Below, piece by piece: positions 8,192 to 16,405 of a stretch of 18,270 bases of DNA (position 1 is its first letter; every line of letters begins with the position of its first letter). Source of the stretch: JAYWIG01 sp043789035 (GTDB lineage: Bacteria > Pseudomonadota > Gammaproteobacteria > Burkholderiales > Burkholderiaceae_E); assembly GCA_043789035.1 (NCBI GenBank), contig JAYWIG010000046.1, positions 1 to 18,270 on the forward strand, given 5' to 3'. The notes beneath the pieces were generated by a model that was not told the DNA's origin, ran no database searches, and was given only the letters and a program-made list of their open reading frames with translations. The translations under genes and the position numbers were made by a program.

Positions 8192-9556
8192 TTATTTGCT
8201 AGAACTAGCAGGCGCGGGGCCTACACCCTTAGCATCAGCTTTACTGTCGGCCTTGCCTTCTGGAGCTTTACCTTCTGGAGCTTTGCCTTCTGGAGCTTTA
8301 CCTTCTGGAGCTTTCCCATCGCCACTTTTCCCAGCTCCAGGCGGGCCACCAGCGCCACCACCGGGCGGCCCGCGCCGATTCGGGTCAATAATTCGGACAT
8401 CTGATGATTCACCGCGGATTTTTTGTTGCCCAGCAGTTACCACTTGATCACCAGGTACAAGGTTAGTGACTTCGACTTTGCCATCTTTTCGAATACCAGT
8501 CTGAACTTCAACTCTGGTAGCTTTTCCTGCGTCGACTTTAAACACATAGGTCTTGCCTGCAAACGGTGTGATGGCTTCTTCAGGTACAACGGTGGCCTGA
8601 GGCTTTTCTTTCAAAACAATCTTTGCCTTAGCAAACATTCCCGTGCGAAGCACACCTTCTTGGTTCGCTAGTTTGCCACGAACCAACAGCGCCCTGCCAT
8701 TGGCATCAACCTGAGCATCCAAAGCGATAACAGCGGCCTTAAAACTTTTGCCAGGCAAAGCATCGACGGACAAATTCACAGTTTGGCCAGCTTGCAATTG
8801 GGATATGTAGCGCTCTGGTAAACGCAAGTCCACTTTCATTGACGAAACATCTTCAATCGTAACTAATTCAGCGCCATCTTTTACAAAGTCGCCTACGCTC
8901 ACATTGCGCAAGCCCAGTACCCCATTGAATGGCGCTCGAATATCATTTTTTAACAACTTAGCCTGCGCAACTTTTAATTTCGCATCGAGCACCTTCACGC
9001 TTGAACCGGCTTCGTCTTTAGCTCTGTCGCTCACAAAGTTTTTCGCTGCGAGATCACTTGTACGCTGGAAATTTGATTGTGCCAGGGCAAGCTCTGCTTT
9101 AGCTTGCTCGACCTCGGCGCTAGCAACCAAGTTATCAATTTGCACCAGCAAAGTGCCTTTGGCAACCCGCCCGCCGTCAACAAAACCAATCATTGCTATA
9201 CGACCGGCAATTTCTGGTTTCACAACGACAGATTCATTGGCGCGTAAAGTGCCTACGGCAACAGCGTCATCGGATAGGGCCATTGTCTCGGCTTTACCAA
9301 CCTCAACACCAACCGGTCCTCCAGGCCCTCTACCGCCCGGGCCTCCTGGGCCACCGCCTCCAGCCGCTCCTGAAGTGGGAGCACCAGAACCAACTTTTGC
9401 GTCACTGCCCTTTGCGTCGCCTGCCTTAACTGTGGCAGAAGAAGCACCCTGCACCATTTCTATGCCTGTTTTACCACCTTGCAAATAGGGATATCCAAAC
9501 CAACCAGCAACCGCCAACCCTACTGCGGCCAATAAGGCAAAAAGTAATTTATTCAT
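8192..9556 (-). CDS. RND efflux membrane-fusion (periplasmic adaptor) protein
   Basis: A 454-residue adaptor that links the RND pump to an outer-membrane channel. A single N-terminal hydrophobic segment (about 4-20) without lipobox cysteine anchors it in the inner membrane. A low-complexity linker with a Gly/Pro-rich stretch (about 66-82) follows. The lipoyl-like half-motifs are VVVKPEIAGRI (110-120) and NDIRAPFNGVLG (204-215), flanking a helical hairpin (about 144-203). Beta-barrel and membrane-proximal domains run to about 390. The tail is unusual: after DPNRRGPPGG come four exact KAPEG units (415-434) and a Lys/Ala/Ser-rich end. I chose the ATG at 9554-9556; an in-frame TTG at 9608-9610 would add 18 residues but lacks a ribosome site and overlaps the palindrome. 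The chosen ATG also has a poor ribosome site. Confidence 0.92.
   Translation of the reverse strand: MNKLLFALLAAVGLAVAGWFGYPYLQGGKTGIEMVQGASSATVKAGDAKGSDAKVGSGAPTSGAAGGGGPGGPGGRGPGGPVGVEVGKAETMALSDDAVAVGTLRANESVVVKPEIAGRIAMIGFVDGGRVAKGTLLVQIDNLVASAEVEQAKAELALAQSNFQRTSDLAAKNFVSDRAKDEAGSSVKVLDAKLKVAQAKLLKNDIRAPFNGVLGLRNVSVGDFVKDGAELVTIEDVSSMKVDLRLPERYISQLQAGQTVNLSVDALPGKSFKAAVIALDAQVDANGRALLVRGKLANQEGVLRTGMFAKAKIVLKEKPQATVVPEEAITPFAGKTYVFKVDAGKATRVEVQTGIRKDGKVEVTNLVPGDQVVTAGQQKIRGESSDVRIIDPNRRGPPGGGAGGPPGAGKSGDGKAPEGKAPEGKAPEGKAPEGKADSKADAKGVGPAPASSSK
8256..8315 (-). repeat. 15-bp tandem repeat, four copies, in the adaptor gene
   Basis: Four head-to-tail copies of a 15-bp unit (plus-strand CCTTCTGGAGCTTTA, differing only in the last base) at 8256-8270, 8271-8285, 8286-8300 and 8301-8315. 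They encode four KAPEG pentapeptides near the C-terminus of the membrane-fusion protein. The near identity of the copies suggests recent expansion by slippage; changes in copy number would stay in frame. Confidence 0.93.
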
Positions 9557-9588
9557 AAAAGACGAAGTATTTCGACAAAAAGAAGCCA

Positions 9589-9608
9589 GATCATAAAAAC
9601 TTATGATC
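9589..9608. promoter_or_regulatory. Perfect palindrome, candidate repressor operator of the efflux operon
   Basis: GATCATAA and TTATGATC form perfect 8-bp inverted arms around a 4-bp AAAC centre. The site lies 32 bp upstream of the chosen ATG of the membrane-fusion gene and 87 bp upstream of the divergent aminotransferase ATG. Size and symmetry fit a dimeric regulator such as the TetR-family repressors that often control RND operons; that link is inference, as no regulator gene is present in this window. A -10-like TATGAT on the minus strand lies inside the right half of the site, which would suit repression by promoter blocking. Confidence 0.6.
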
Positions 9609-9695
9609 AATAATAATGTGTTCTGAACTCGAGCGCAGCCAGCACTAAAGAAAGCTCCTTGAATTTACCTTAGAAATTAAATCGCTATCTAATCT

Positions 9696-10886
9696 ATGTT
9701 TAACGCAATACCAAGAATCACAGTTCAAAACTTGTCGAGTTCCAAAATCCGGGAAGTTGCGAATGAAGGCCTTGCCAATCCTGGCTCGGTGCTGCCATTC
9801 TGGTTCGGTGAGCCTGCTACCGTTACCCCAGCTTTCATCCGAGATGCAGCCAAACAAGCGCTGGATGCGGGGGACACTTTTTACCATCACAACTTAGGAA
9901 TGCCTACTTTACGGGCGACGCTGGCAACTTACATTTCCAGGCTACACAACCAGCGTATGACGTCAGAGCGAGTAATCGTGACTGGCTCTGGCGGCGTAAA
10001 TGCCCTAATGCTTGCAATGCAGGCTATTTTAGAACCCAATGATGAAGTTGTTGCCATCGTGCCTTTATGGCCAAACATTACGGAAATTCCGGCGATTTTG
10101 GGAGCTACTGTTCGACGAGTTGGACTCGACCTGCGAACAGTCGATGGAAGTCAAAGGTGGCATCTGGATATGCCAAAGTTAATAGCTGCAATTACCCCTG
10201 CGACCAAAGCAGTACTCATCAATTCGCCAAACAACCCGACTGGGTGGGTTGCTAGTGCTCAGGACATGGCGACGCTTTTAAATCATTGCCGCACGACTGG
10301 CACTTGGATAATTTCTGACGAAGCTTATGAGCGACTGGTATTCGATGGCAGCTATCAAGCCCCTTCAATTTTAGATATTTGTTCCGATAATGACCGAGTC
10401 ATTGTTTGCAATACTTTTTCCAAATCTTGGCAAATGACAGGCTGGCGCTTAGGTTGGTTAGTCGTTCCAAGCTCATTAGAAGAAAGTCTATCGAAACTCG
10501 TTGAGTTCAATAGCTCCTGCGCACCCGGCTTTATTCAACAAGCTGCAATCATTGCAGTAAATCAAGGCGAACCTACGGTTAAATTATTCGTCGACAGCTT
10601 AATTACAGGTCAGAAAGTAGTCAGCGATTACCTTGCTAAGCGTGATGACATCGAAATCGGCTATCCCGACGGTGCCATGTATGTATTCTTCAAAATCAAA
10701 GGTATCACCGATAGCTTAAAGTTAGCGAAGGCATTAGTTCGGGACGCCGGCATCGGTTTGGCACCGGGCATCGCCTTTGGCACCGAAGGAGAAGGCTACC
10801 TAAGGTGGTGCATTGCAAAACCAGAGAGCGTATTGCTAGAAGGAATCACTCGCTTTGATCGCTTCGACGTAAGGCGATTCAAATAG
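9696..10886 (+). CDS. PLP-dependent aminotransferase, class I/II (aspartate aminotransferase fold)
   Basis: A 396-residue cytoplasmic enzyme that moves amino groups between an amino acid and a 2-oxo acid. Fold-type I landmarks are in order: the phosphate-loop region GSGGVNAL (97-104), Asn180 in NSPNNPTG, Asp208 in SDEAY (pairs with the cofactor pyridine nitrogen) with Tyr211, Lys243 in FSKSWQMTGWRLGW (the Schiff-base lysine) with Arg251 (cofactor phosphate), and Arg370 in LRWCIA (substrate carboxylate). Length is typical. The amino-acid substrate cannot be decided; the neighbours give no pathway. The ATG at 9696 lacks a clear ribosome site. It is divergent from the efflux operon, and its stop at 10884-10886 directly abuts the stop of yejF on the other strand. 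Confidence 0.92.
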   Translation: MFNAIPRITVQNLSSSKIREVANEGLANPGSVLPFWFGEPATVTPAFIRDAAKQALDAGDTFYHHNLGMPTLRATLATYISRLHNQRMTSERVIVTGSGGVNALMLAMQAILEPNDEVVAIVPLWPNITEIPAILGATVRRVGLDLRTVDGSQRWHLDMPKLIAAITPATKAVLINSPNNPTGWVASAQDMATLLNHCRTTGTWIISDEAYERLVFDGSYQAPSILDICSDNDRVIVCNTFSKSWQMTGWRLGWLVVPSSLEESLSKLVEFNSSCAPGFIQQAAIIAVNQGEPTVKLFVDSLITGQKVVSDYLAKRDDIEIGYPDGAMYVFFKIKGITDSLKLAKALVRDAGIGLAPGIAFGTEGEGYLRWCIAKPESVLLEGITRFDRFDVRRFK

Positions 10887-12488
10887 CTATGCAGCTGCAG
10901 CAACAAGCCTCTGCGTGTAAGGATGTTTTGGTGCATCTAAAACCTGTTGCACCGAACCCGATTCAACGATATCACCATCCTTCATGACCATCACGTCATG
11001 GGCCATAGCGCGAATGACGTCGACATCATGAGTGATAAGTAAATAACTCAACTGCCGTTGTTTTTGCAACCGCTGTAACAACACCAATACTTGCTTTTGA
11101 ATCGTTACATCAAGCGCACTAGTCGGCTCATCAAGTACTAGGATTTGCGGCTCAATAATTAAAGCACGCGCTATCGCGATACGTTGGCGCTGTCCTCCTG
11201 AAAACTCATGAGGGTAGCGCAACAGTAAGTTAGCAAACTGGCTTTGAGACAGGCCTACTTCATCTAAAGTTTTCAGCACTCGCTCCTGACGCTCAGCAAT
11301 TGAGCGCTGTGGCGAATGTATCAGCAAGCCCTCGCCCACGATCTCCTCAATTGTCATCCGCGGAGAAAGCGACGAAAACGGATCTTGAAAAACCACTTGA
11401 ATCGCTTTTCTTAAGCCCGACGAAAAATCTATCGTTTGAATATCCTTCATCGAACTGACTGCGCTGTACAGAGCATTGCCCGACGCTTTTGTCAGACCCA
11501 AAATCGCCAGCGCCAGTGTCGACTTCCCAGAGCCTGACTCACCAATCACGCCGAGTGTTCTTCCGGGTTGCAATTCGAAGTTGGCATCTTTTACTGCGAC
11601 AAACTCACCTTTACTAAACCAGCCCTTAAAACCAGCAAGAGGAATTGGATAGGCCACTCTTAACTTTTGAGCACCTAGAACGGGGGCGCTGCTTGGGTGG
11701 AGAGACACCTCCTGCACATCGCGAACTGGTTTACTTGCCAACAGCTTCTGAGTGTAAAGGTGCTGCGGGTTGGCAAAGACGTCCTTCACCAGACCCTGCT
11801 CAACAATAAAACCATTTTCCATGACCGCAATGCGATCGGCAAACTTCCGAACCATATTTAGGTCATGGGTAATGAGCAGTACGGCCATCTGATGGCTCTT
11901 TTGCAAATCCCCTAATAGATCGAGAATCTGTTGGCGTAGGGTGACATCTAAAGCGGTAGTAGGCTCATCGGCAAGCAACAAGCGAGGCTTACAGGCAAGA
12001 GCCATAGAAATCATCGCGCGTTGGCGCTGCCCTCCACTTAACTGATGTGGATAACTACGGGCACGTCGCTCAGGCTCGGGAATACCAGTTTCAGTTAGAA
12101 GCTCAATGACACGAACCCAAGCATCAGATTTCGATAGCCCTTGTTTAGTTTCCAACACTTCTGCAATCTGGTCGCCAATCGTAAACAGCGGGTTAAGCGC
12201 AGTCATCGGCTCTTGGAAGATCATTGAAATATCATCCCCGCGCAAACCGCGCAATTCTTGCTCCGACATTAACAATGTATCCTTGCCATCGAAAAGCGCT
12301 TGCCCTGAAATTTTTGCATTCAGGGTTAGTCTCAATAGGCTCAAAGCACTAACCGATTTACCAGAACCTGATTCACCCACCAGCGCTAATTTCTCTCCAG
12401 CTTCTAAGTAAAAATCTATACCGTGAACAACCTCTTTGCCGGCGAACGAAACCGTGAGCCCTTTTATATCGAGCAGCCTCTTACCCAT
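10887..12488 (-). CDS. yejF: Oligopeptide ABC importer, double ATP-binding protein YejF
   Basis: A 533-residue cytoplasmic ATPase with two full ABC domains in one chain (E. coli YejF has 529), powering the YejABEF peptide importer. Domain 1: Walker A GESGSGKS (38-45), signature LSGGQ (150-154), Walker B LLLADEP (170-176) with Glu175. Domain 2: Walker A GESGSGKS (316-323), signature FSGGQ (429-433), Walker B ILVLDEP (449-455) with Glu454. Both sites keep every residue needed for hydrolysis, and each has the following switch His in ITHD. The short link between domains (about 255-275) corresponds to the YPLEAG-type tail regions of Dpp/Opp ATPases. Its ATG shares one base with the yejE stop (TAATG), a sign of coupled translation. 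It is the last gene of the run. Confidence 0.95.
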   Translation of the reverse strand: MGKRLLDIKGLTVSFAGKEVVHGIDFYLEAGEKLALVGESGSGKSVSALSLLRLTLNAKISGQALFDGKDTLLMSEQELRGLRGDDISMIFQEPMTALNPLFTIGDQIAEVLETKQGLSKSDAWVRVIELLTETGIPEPERRARSYPHQLSGGQRQRAMISMALACKPRLLLADEPTTALDVTLRQQILDLLGDLQKSHQMAVLLITHDLNMVRKFADRIAVMENGFIVEQGLVKDVFANPQHLYTQKLLASKPVRDVQEVSLHPSSAPVLGAQKLRVAYPIPLAGFKGWFSKGEFVAVKDANFELQPGRTLGVIGESGSGKSTLALAILGLTKASGNALYSAVSSMKDIQTIDFSSGLRKAIQVVFQDPFSSLSPRMTIEEIVGEGLLIHSPQRSIAERQERVLKTLDEVGLSQSQFANLLLRYPHEFSGGQRQRIAIARALIIEPQILVLDEPTSALDVTIQKQVLVLLQRLQKQRQLSYLLITHDVDVIRAMAHDVMVMKDGDIVESGSVQQVLDAPKHPYTQRLVAAAA

Positions 12489-13534
12489 TATTGATCTGCC
12501 TTTCTAGGGTCGAGAGCATCTCGCAACGCGTCGCCCATGAAAGTCAGTAGTAGCAAGGTAATAACTAACACCGCAAAAGTCGACAACGAAATCCACCACG
12601 CATCAATATTGTTTTTACCCTGGGCAAGTAACTCGCCTAAGCTCGGTGTTCCTGGTGGCACGCCAAGGCCAAGAAAATCTAAAGAAGTTAATGCCAAAAT
12701 CGCACCGCTCATGCGAAACGGCAAAAACGTCACGACCGGCGTCATACTGTTTGGCAACACGTGACGCGTAATGATCTGCCAGTGGCTTAAGCCTAAGGCC
12801 CTCGCCGCTCTGACATAGTCCATTTGGCGATTGCGTAAAAACTCTGCACGCACATAGTCGCTTAACCCCATCCATCCAAAGGCACTCAACAGTACGAGCA
12901 ACAAAAGCATGCTTGGCTCAAACACGGCGGCAAAGATGATGAGCAAATACAGTTCAGGTAATGAGCCCCATACTTCGATAAATCGCTGAAAGGCTAAATC
13001 AATTTTTCCCGCGAAGTAGCCTTGAATTGCCCCGGTGACAATACCTAACAAGGTGCCGACTACCGTGAGCGCCAATGCAAACAGCATCGAAACTCTAAAA
13101 CCATAAAGCAACCGAGCAAGAACATCGCGACCGCTGCCATCCGTACCCAACCAGTTATCTGCCGATGGAGGCGCGGGATTAGGTTGCTTGGAGAAATAAT
13201 TTAAGGTGCCGTGCTGATAGTTATTGACTGGGAACAATACGAAATTACCATCCTTAGCGAGCTGCTGGCGTATAAAAGGGTCAAGGTAATCCGTGTCGGT
13301 TTGAAAGTCACCTCCAAAAGCCGTTTCAGGCACATTTTGAACGACGGGGAAATACCACTGCGAGTTATATCGAACCAGTAATGGTTTGTCATTCGACACA
13401 ACCTCTGCCACTAAGCTAATCACAAACAAAACACTCAACACGATCAAACTAACAAAGCCTAAGCGGTTACGTTTAAATCGAAGCCAAGCACGGCGTGATG
13501 GTGAATTTGAAATCGATGGAGAATTTGAAATCAT
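12488..13534 (-). CDS. yejE: Oligopeptide ABC importer permease YejE
   Basis: A 348-residue inner-membrane permease (E. coli YejE has 341). The signature blocks of the YejE/DppC type are visible: NDKPLLVRYNSQWYFPV after TM1, NWLGTDGSGRDVLARLLYG, the EAA-loop region RAARALGLSHWQIITRHVLP that contacts the ATPase, and the end TSLDFLGLGVPPGTPSLGEL. It should pair with YejB to form the pore. The start shares one base with the yejB stop (TGATG). The first dozen residues, ISNSPS repeated twice, come from a short tandem duplication and are not family-typical. Confidence 0.95.
   Translation of the reverse strand: MISNSPSISNSPSRRAWLRFKRNRLGFVSLIVLSVLFVISLVAEVVSNDKPLLVRYNSQWYFPVVQNVPETAFGGDFQTDTDYLDPFIRQQLAKDGNFVLFPVNNYQHGTLNYFSKQPNPAPPSADNWLGTDGSGRDVLARLLYGFRVSMLFALALTVVGTLLGIVTGAIQGYFAGKIDLAFQRFIEVWGSLPELYLLIIFAAVFEPSMLLLLVLLSAFGWMGLSDYVRAEFLRNRQMDYVRAARALGLSHWQIITRHVLPNSMTPVVTFLPFRMSGAILALTSLDFLGLGVPPGTPSLGELLAQGKNNIDAWWISLSTFAVLVITLLLLTFMGDALRDALDPRKADQ
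13497..13532 (-). repeat. 18-bp tandem duplication at the 5' end of yejE
   Basis: Two adjacent 18-bp units (13497-13514 and 13515-13532) differ at one base and encode ISNSPS twice immediately after the initiator Met of YejE. One copy would give a protein start closer in length to E. coli YejE, so this is probably a recent local duplication in a tolerant cytoplasmic tail. Confidence 0.85.
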
Positions 13535-14553
13535 CAGTCAAACTTTACGCGAGGATCAACCCACACATACATTAGATCGCTGATGAGTTTTGTTACCAAC
13601 CCAATAAGCGTAAATAAATATAGCGTTCCAAGCACAACCGGATAATCTCGCCGAATAACACTCTCAAACCCTAACAAGCCAAGGCCGTCTAGCGAAAAGA
13701 GGGTTTCAATCAACAGTGATCCAGCAAAGAATGCGCCAATAAACGCTGCTGGAAATCCAGCAATAATGGGCAACATGGCGTTTCGAAATACGTGCTTATA
13801 GAGAACTCGTTTTTCGTCAAGCCCTTTGGCCCTTGCAGTCACTACGTACTGTTTTCTGATTTCTTCAAGAAAAGAATTTTTAGTCAGCATAGTAATCACA
13901 GCAAAGCCACCAAGCACACTTGCCGTCACTGGCAACGCGATATGCCAAAGGTAATCGACAACCTTACCACCCCAACTGAGTGTTTCAAAGTTGGCAGAAG
14001 TTAATCCCCGAAGGGGAAACCACTGCAACTGGCCACCAAAAATAACTAACAACGCAACACCCAATACAAACCCAGGAATTGCATAGCCGACGAGCACCAC
14101 CAAGGTTGTCCATAAATCGAAGCGACTTCCTGCCCGCACGGCCTTCGATACACCAAGAGGAATAGAAATAAAGTATGACAAAAAAAATGTCCACAGCCCC
14201 AGACTGATCGATACCGGTAACTTTTCTTTCACAAGCTCCCAAACTGGCTTGTGTTGAAAAAAGCTTTTGCCTAAATCAAAACTTAAATACGACTTAATCA
14301 TCGACCAAAATCGTTCTGGCGCGGGCTTGTCAAATCCGTAAAGGGCTTTGATCTCGGCTAACCGTTTTTCATCAACGCCTTTGCCTCCTCGGTACACAGA
14401 TTCACCGCCTGTACCTGAACTGCTTTTAGCTTCGGCCAAATATTGCTCAACTGGGCCGCCGGGAACAAACTGAATCACGACAAAGGTCAGTAGCAAAACG
14501 CCAAACAAGGTGGGGATCATTAATAAAATGCGTTTAAGGATGTAGCTGATCAT
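13534..14553 (-). CDS. yejB: Oligopeptide ABC importer permease YejB
   Basis: A 339-residue inner-membrane permease (E. coli YejB has 364; the difference lies mainly in a shorter first periplasmic loop). Family blocks are clear: VIQFVPGGPVEQ after TM1, YRGGKGVDEKRLAEIKALYGF, LPVSISLGLWTFF, VGYAIPGFVLG, FPLRGL..ANF, and the ATPase-contact stretch RKQYVVTARAKGLDEKRVLY. The end LIGLVTKLISDLMYVWVDPR also matches. It starts 6 nt after the yejA stop and ends overlapping the yejE start. With YejE it forms the channel through which peptides delivered by YejA enter. Confidence 0.95.
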   Translation of the reverse strand: MISYILKRILLMIPTLFGVLLLTFVVIQFVPGGPVEQYLAEAKSSSGTGGESVYRGGKGVDEKRLAEIKALYGFDKPAPERFWSMIKSYLSFDLGKSFFQHKPVWELVKEKLPVSISLGLWTFFLSYFISIPLGVSKAVRAGSRFDLWTTLVVLVGYAIPGFVLGVALLVIFGGQLQWFPLRGLTSANFETLSWGGKVVDYLWHIALPVTASVLGGFAVITMLTKNSFLEEIRKQYVVTARAKGLDEKRVLYKHVFRNAMLPIIAGFPAAFIGAFFAGSLLIETLFSLDGLGLLGFESVIRRDYPVVLGTLYLFTLIGLVTKLISDLMYVWVDPRVKFD

Positions 14554-14559
14554 AGAACT

Positions 14560-16356
14560 TCAACGCCCTTCGGGCTTTGCCCACCAAGTATTCAGCAGCC
14601 AACCATCCGCTCTGAAATATTTAGGCATCACAGCAGGCTTATCGATTTTGCGTGGGTTATAGGCAACGTTATGCTGCCCGCTATACCACTGCGGAATCAT
14701 AATGTGGCTATGCGAAATAACCCGCTCAAACGCACGGCAAGCAGGGATCAATTCGTCCTTGGTCTGCGAAGTGACCATCTTGTCGATTAAAGCGTCAACC
14801 GCTTTGCTTTGAATGCCAGAGTAGTTCCCAGAATCTTCTAGAGTGGCAGCTTTCGAGCCAAACAAATCCGCATACTCCGAACCAGGGTTGTTTGTGCCAG
14901 GAAAGTTGATGCTGATCATGTCATAGTCGAATTTCGCTAAGCGCTGCTGATACAAAGCAAAGTCAACCACACGTAATTTAAATTGCACGCCAAGCTTCGC
15001 TAAATTACGCTGCCAAGAGCTAAATGTTGCCGCCCTTGATTCCTGACTATCTAAATGCTCAAGAACGAAGGCATCACCCTTCGCGTTACGCAGCACGCCA
15101 TCTTGCACCGTCCAACCAGCTTCCTTAAATAACGCTTGGGCTTTGCGCAAATTTTCTCTTAAAGCTTCTTTGCCATCAGCATTAGGCTGAAAAGCCGAAG
15201 GACCAAAAACACTAGCGGGTATTTCTTTGGACCATGGCTGCAATAAAGCAAGCTCTTTCGCTGAAGGCTCCCCTCTTGCCGCGCAATCAGTATTGCCAAA
15301 CATGCCTACAACGGGCTTATACAGCCCGTAAAAAAGTTGCCTGCTCATCCAATTGAAATCGTGCGCTAGGCCCAGTGCTTGCCGAACTCGTACATCTTTA
15401 AATATCTCCTTGCGGGTATTGATGATGTAGCTTTGAAAGCCTGTGGGTAGGCTATGTTTGAACTCACCCTTAACAAGATCGCCGTTATTAAAGCGCTTAC
15501 CGGTGGCTCGCCTAGTCCAATCAGCCGCAGAATAAAACTGCATAAAGTCGAACTCTCCCGCTTTTAATCCTTCTAAGCGGGCGACGTTGTCTTTGTAAAT
15601 TTTGATGGTAATTCGATCAAAATTGTTACCGCCTTTGTTAACGTTTAAGCCATTGCCCCAGTAGTTAGGGTCCCGAACGTAAGTAATATCTTTACCATAC
15701 TTAACATTACCAATCTTGTAAGCGCCACTACCGATTGGTGTATCGGTAACAACCTTATCAAAACTTTTCCCCTTGCCCCACTCCCGACTAAAAATGGGTA
15801 AGCTTCCAACGGTGATAGGCAACTCACGGTTTTTCCGCTTGAAATGAAAACGCACCAGATTAGGCGCTAGTACTTCGGCCCGATCAACATCTTCCAACAT
15901 CGTTCTATAGCTCGGCTTAACAAACTTACCCGTCAACGTATCAAAGGTATGTTTAACGTCATCTGCAAGCACGGGTTTGCCATCATGAAAGCGCGCATTA
16001 GCTCGAATTCTGAAGGTCGCGCTCAAGCCATCGGCACTCACTTCAATATCTTCCGCAAGCAAACCATAAGCCGTCCCCAACTCATCCATTGAACCGACTA
16101 AAAGTGACTCAAATATCAATGACCCTAAGTAAGCTGGCTCACTACCTTTGATACTGAAAGGGTTGTACTTATCGAAGGTTGAAACCCTTAAATTACTCAC
16201 CGCTACAAGCTCGCCGCCTTTAGGTGCAATCGGATTAACATATTCAAAATTGGCAAACCCGGCAGGGTATTTCACATCCCCCCAGAGAGAGTAAGCATGT
16301 CCCGCCCAAGTCGGGCTGGACAACAGAAGAAAAGACGCGGCAATTAATCTAAGCAT
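14560..16356 (-). CDS. yejA: Periplasmic oligopeptide-binding protein YejA
   Basis: A 598-residue solute-binding protein of the extracellular family 5 (E. coli YejA has 604), which captures peptides for the YejBEF translocator; in enterics this system also imports microcin C. An 18-residue signal peptide, MLRLIAASFLLLSSPTWA, ends at a standard cleavage site. Family markers are SLWGDVKYPAGFANFEYVNP, APKGGEL, the RFHDGKP.. block and the C-terminal NTWWAKPEG. I chose the ATG at 16354-16356 because the resulting signal peptide matches the E. coli length and an AGGCAG element lies 9 nt upstream. In-frame ATG at 16387-16389 (11 more residues) and TTG at 16390-16392 are possible. It begins 49 nt after rnhA on the same strand with no obvious terminator between. 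Confidence 0.94.
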   Translation of the reverse strand: MLRLIAASFLLLSSPTWAGHAYSLWGDVKYPAGFANFEYVNPIAPKGGELVAVSNLRVSTFDKYNPFSIKGSEPAYLGSLIFESLLVGSMDELGTAYGLLAEDIEVSADGLSATFRIRANARFHDGKPVLADDVKHTFDTLTGKFVKPSYRTMLEDVDRAEVLAPNLVRFHFKRKNRELPITVGSLPIFSREWGKGKSFDKVVTDTPIGSGAYKIGNVKYGKDITYVRDPNYWGNGLNVNKGGNNFDRITIKIYKDNVARLEGLKAGEFDFMQFYSAADWTRRATGKRFNNGDLVKGEFKHSLPTGFQSYIINTRKEIFKDVRVRQALGLAHDFNWMSRQLFYGLYKPVVGMFGNTDCAARGEPSAKELALLQPWSKEIPASVFGPSAFQPNADGKEALRENLRKAQALFKEAGWTVQDGVLRNAKGDAFVLEHLDSQESRAATFSSWQRNLAKLGVQFKLRVVDFALYQQRLAKFDYDMISINFPGTNNPGSEYADLFGSKAATLEDSGNYSGIQSKAVDALIDKMVTSQTKDELIPACRAFERVISHSHIMIPQWYSGQHNVAYNPRKIDKPAVMPKYFRADGWLLNTWWAKPEGR

Positions 16357-16405
16357 AAAGGTATTCTGCCTAAAAAAATTTGACGACATCAAATAGTCGC
16401 ATCAC

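Noticed and set aside
8904..9488. 194-codon plus-strand frame with a Pro-rich end
   Set aside because: It mirrors the Gly/Pro-rich coding sequence of the membrane-fusion protein; long frames opposite such sequence are expected by chance.
14560..14590. GCCC-TTC-GGGC hairpin at the 3' end of yejA as a terminator
   Set aside because: The stem is only 4 bp, no T-run follows on the minus strand, and yejB starts within a few bases.
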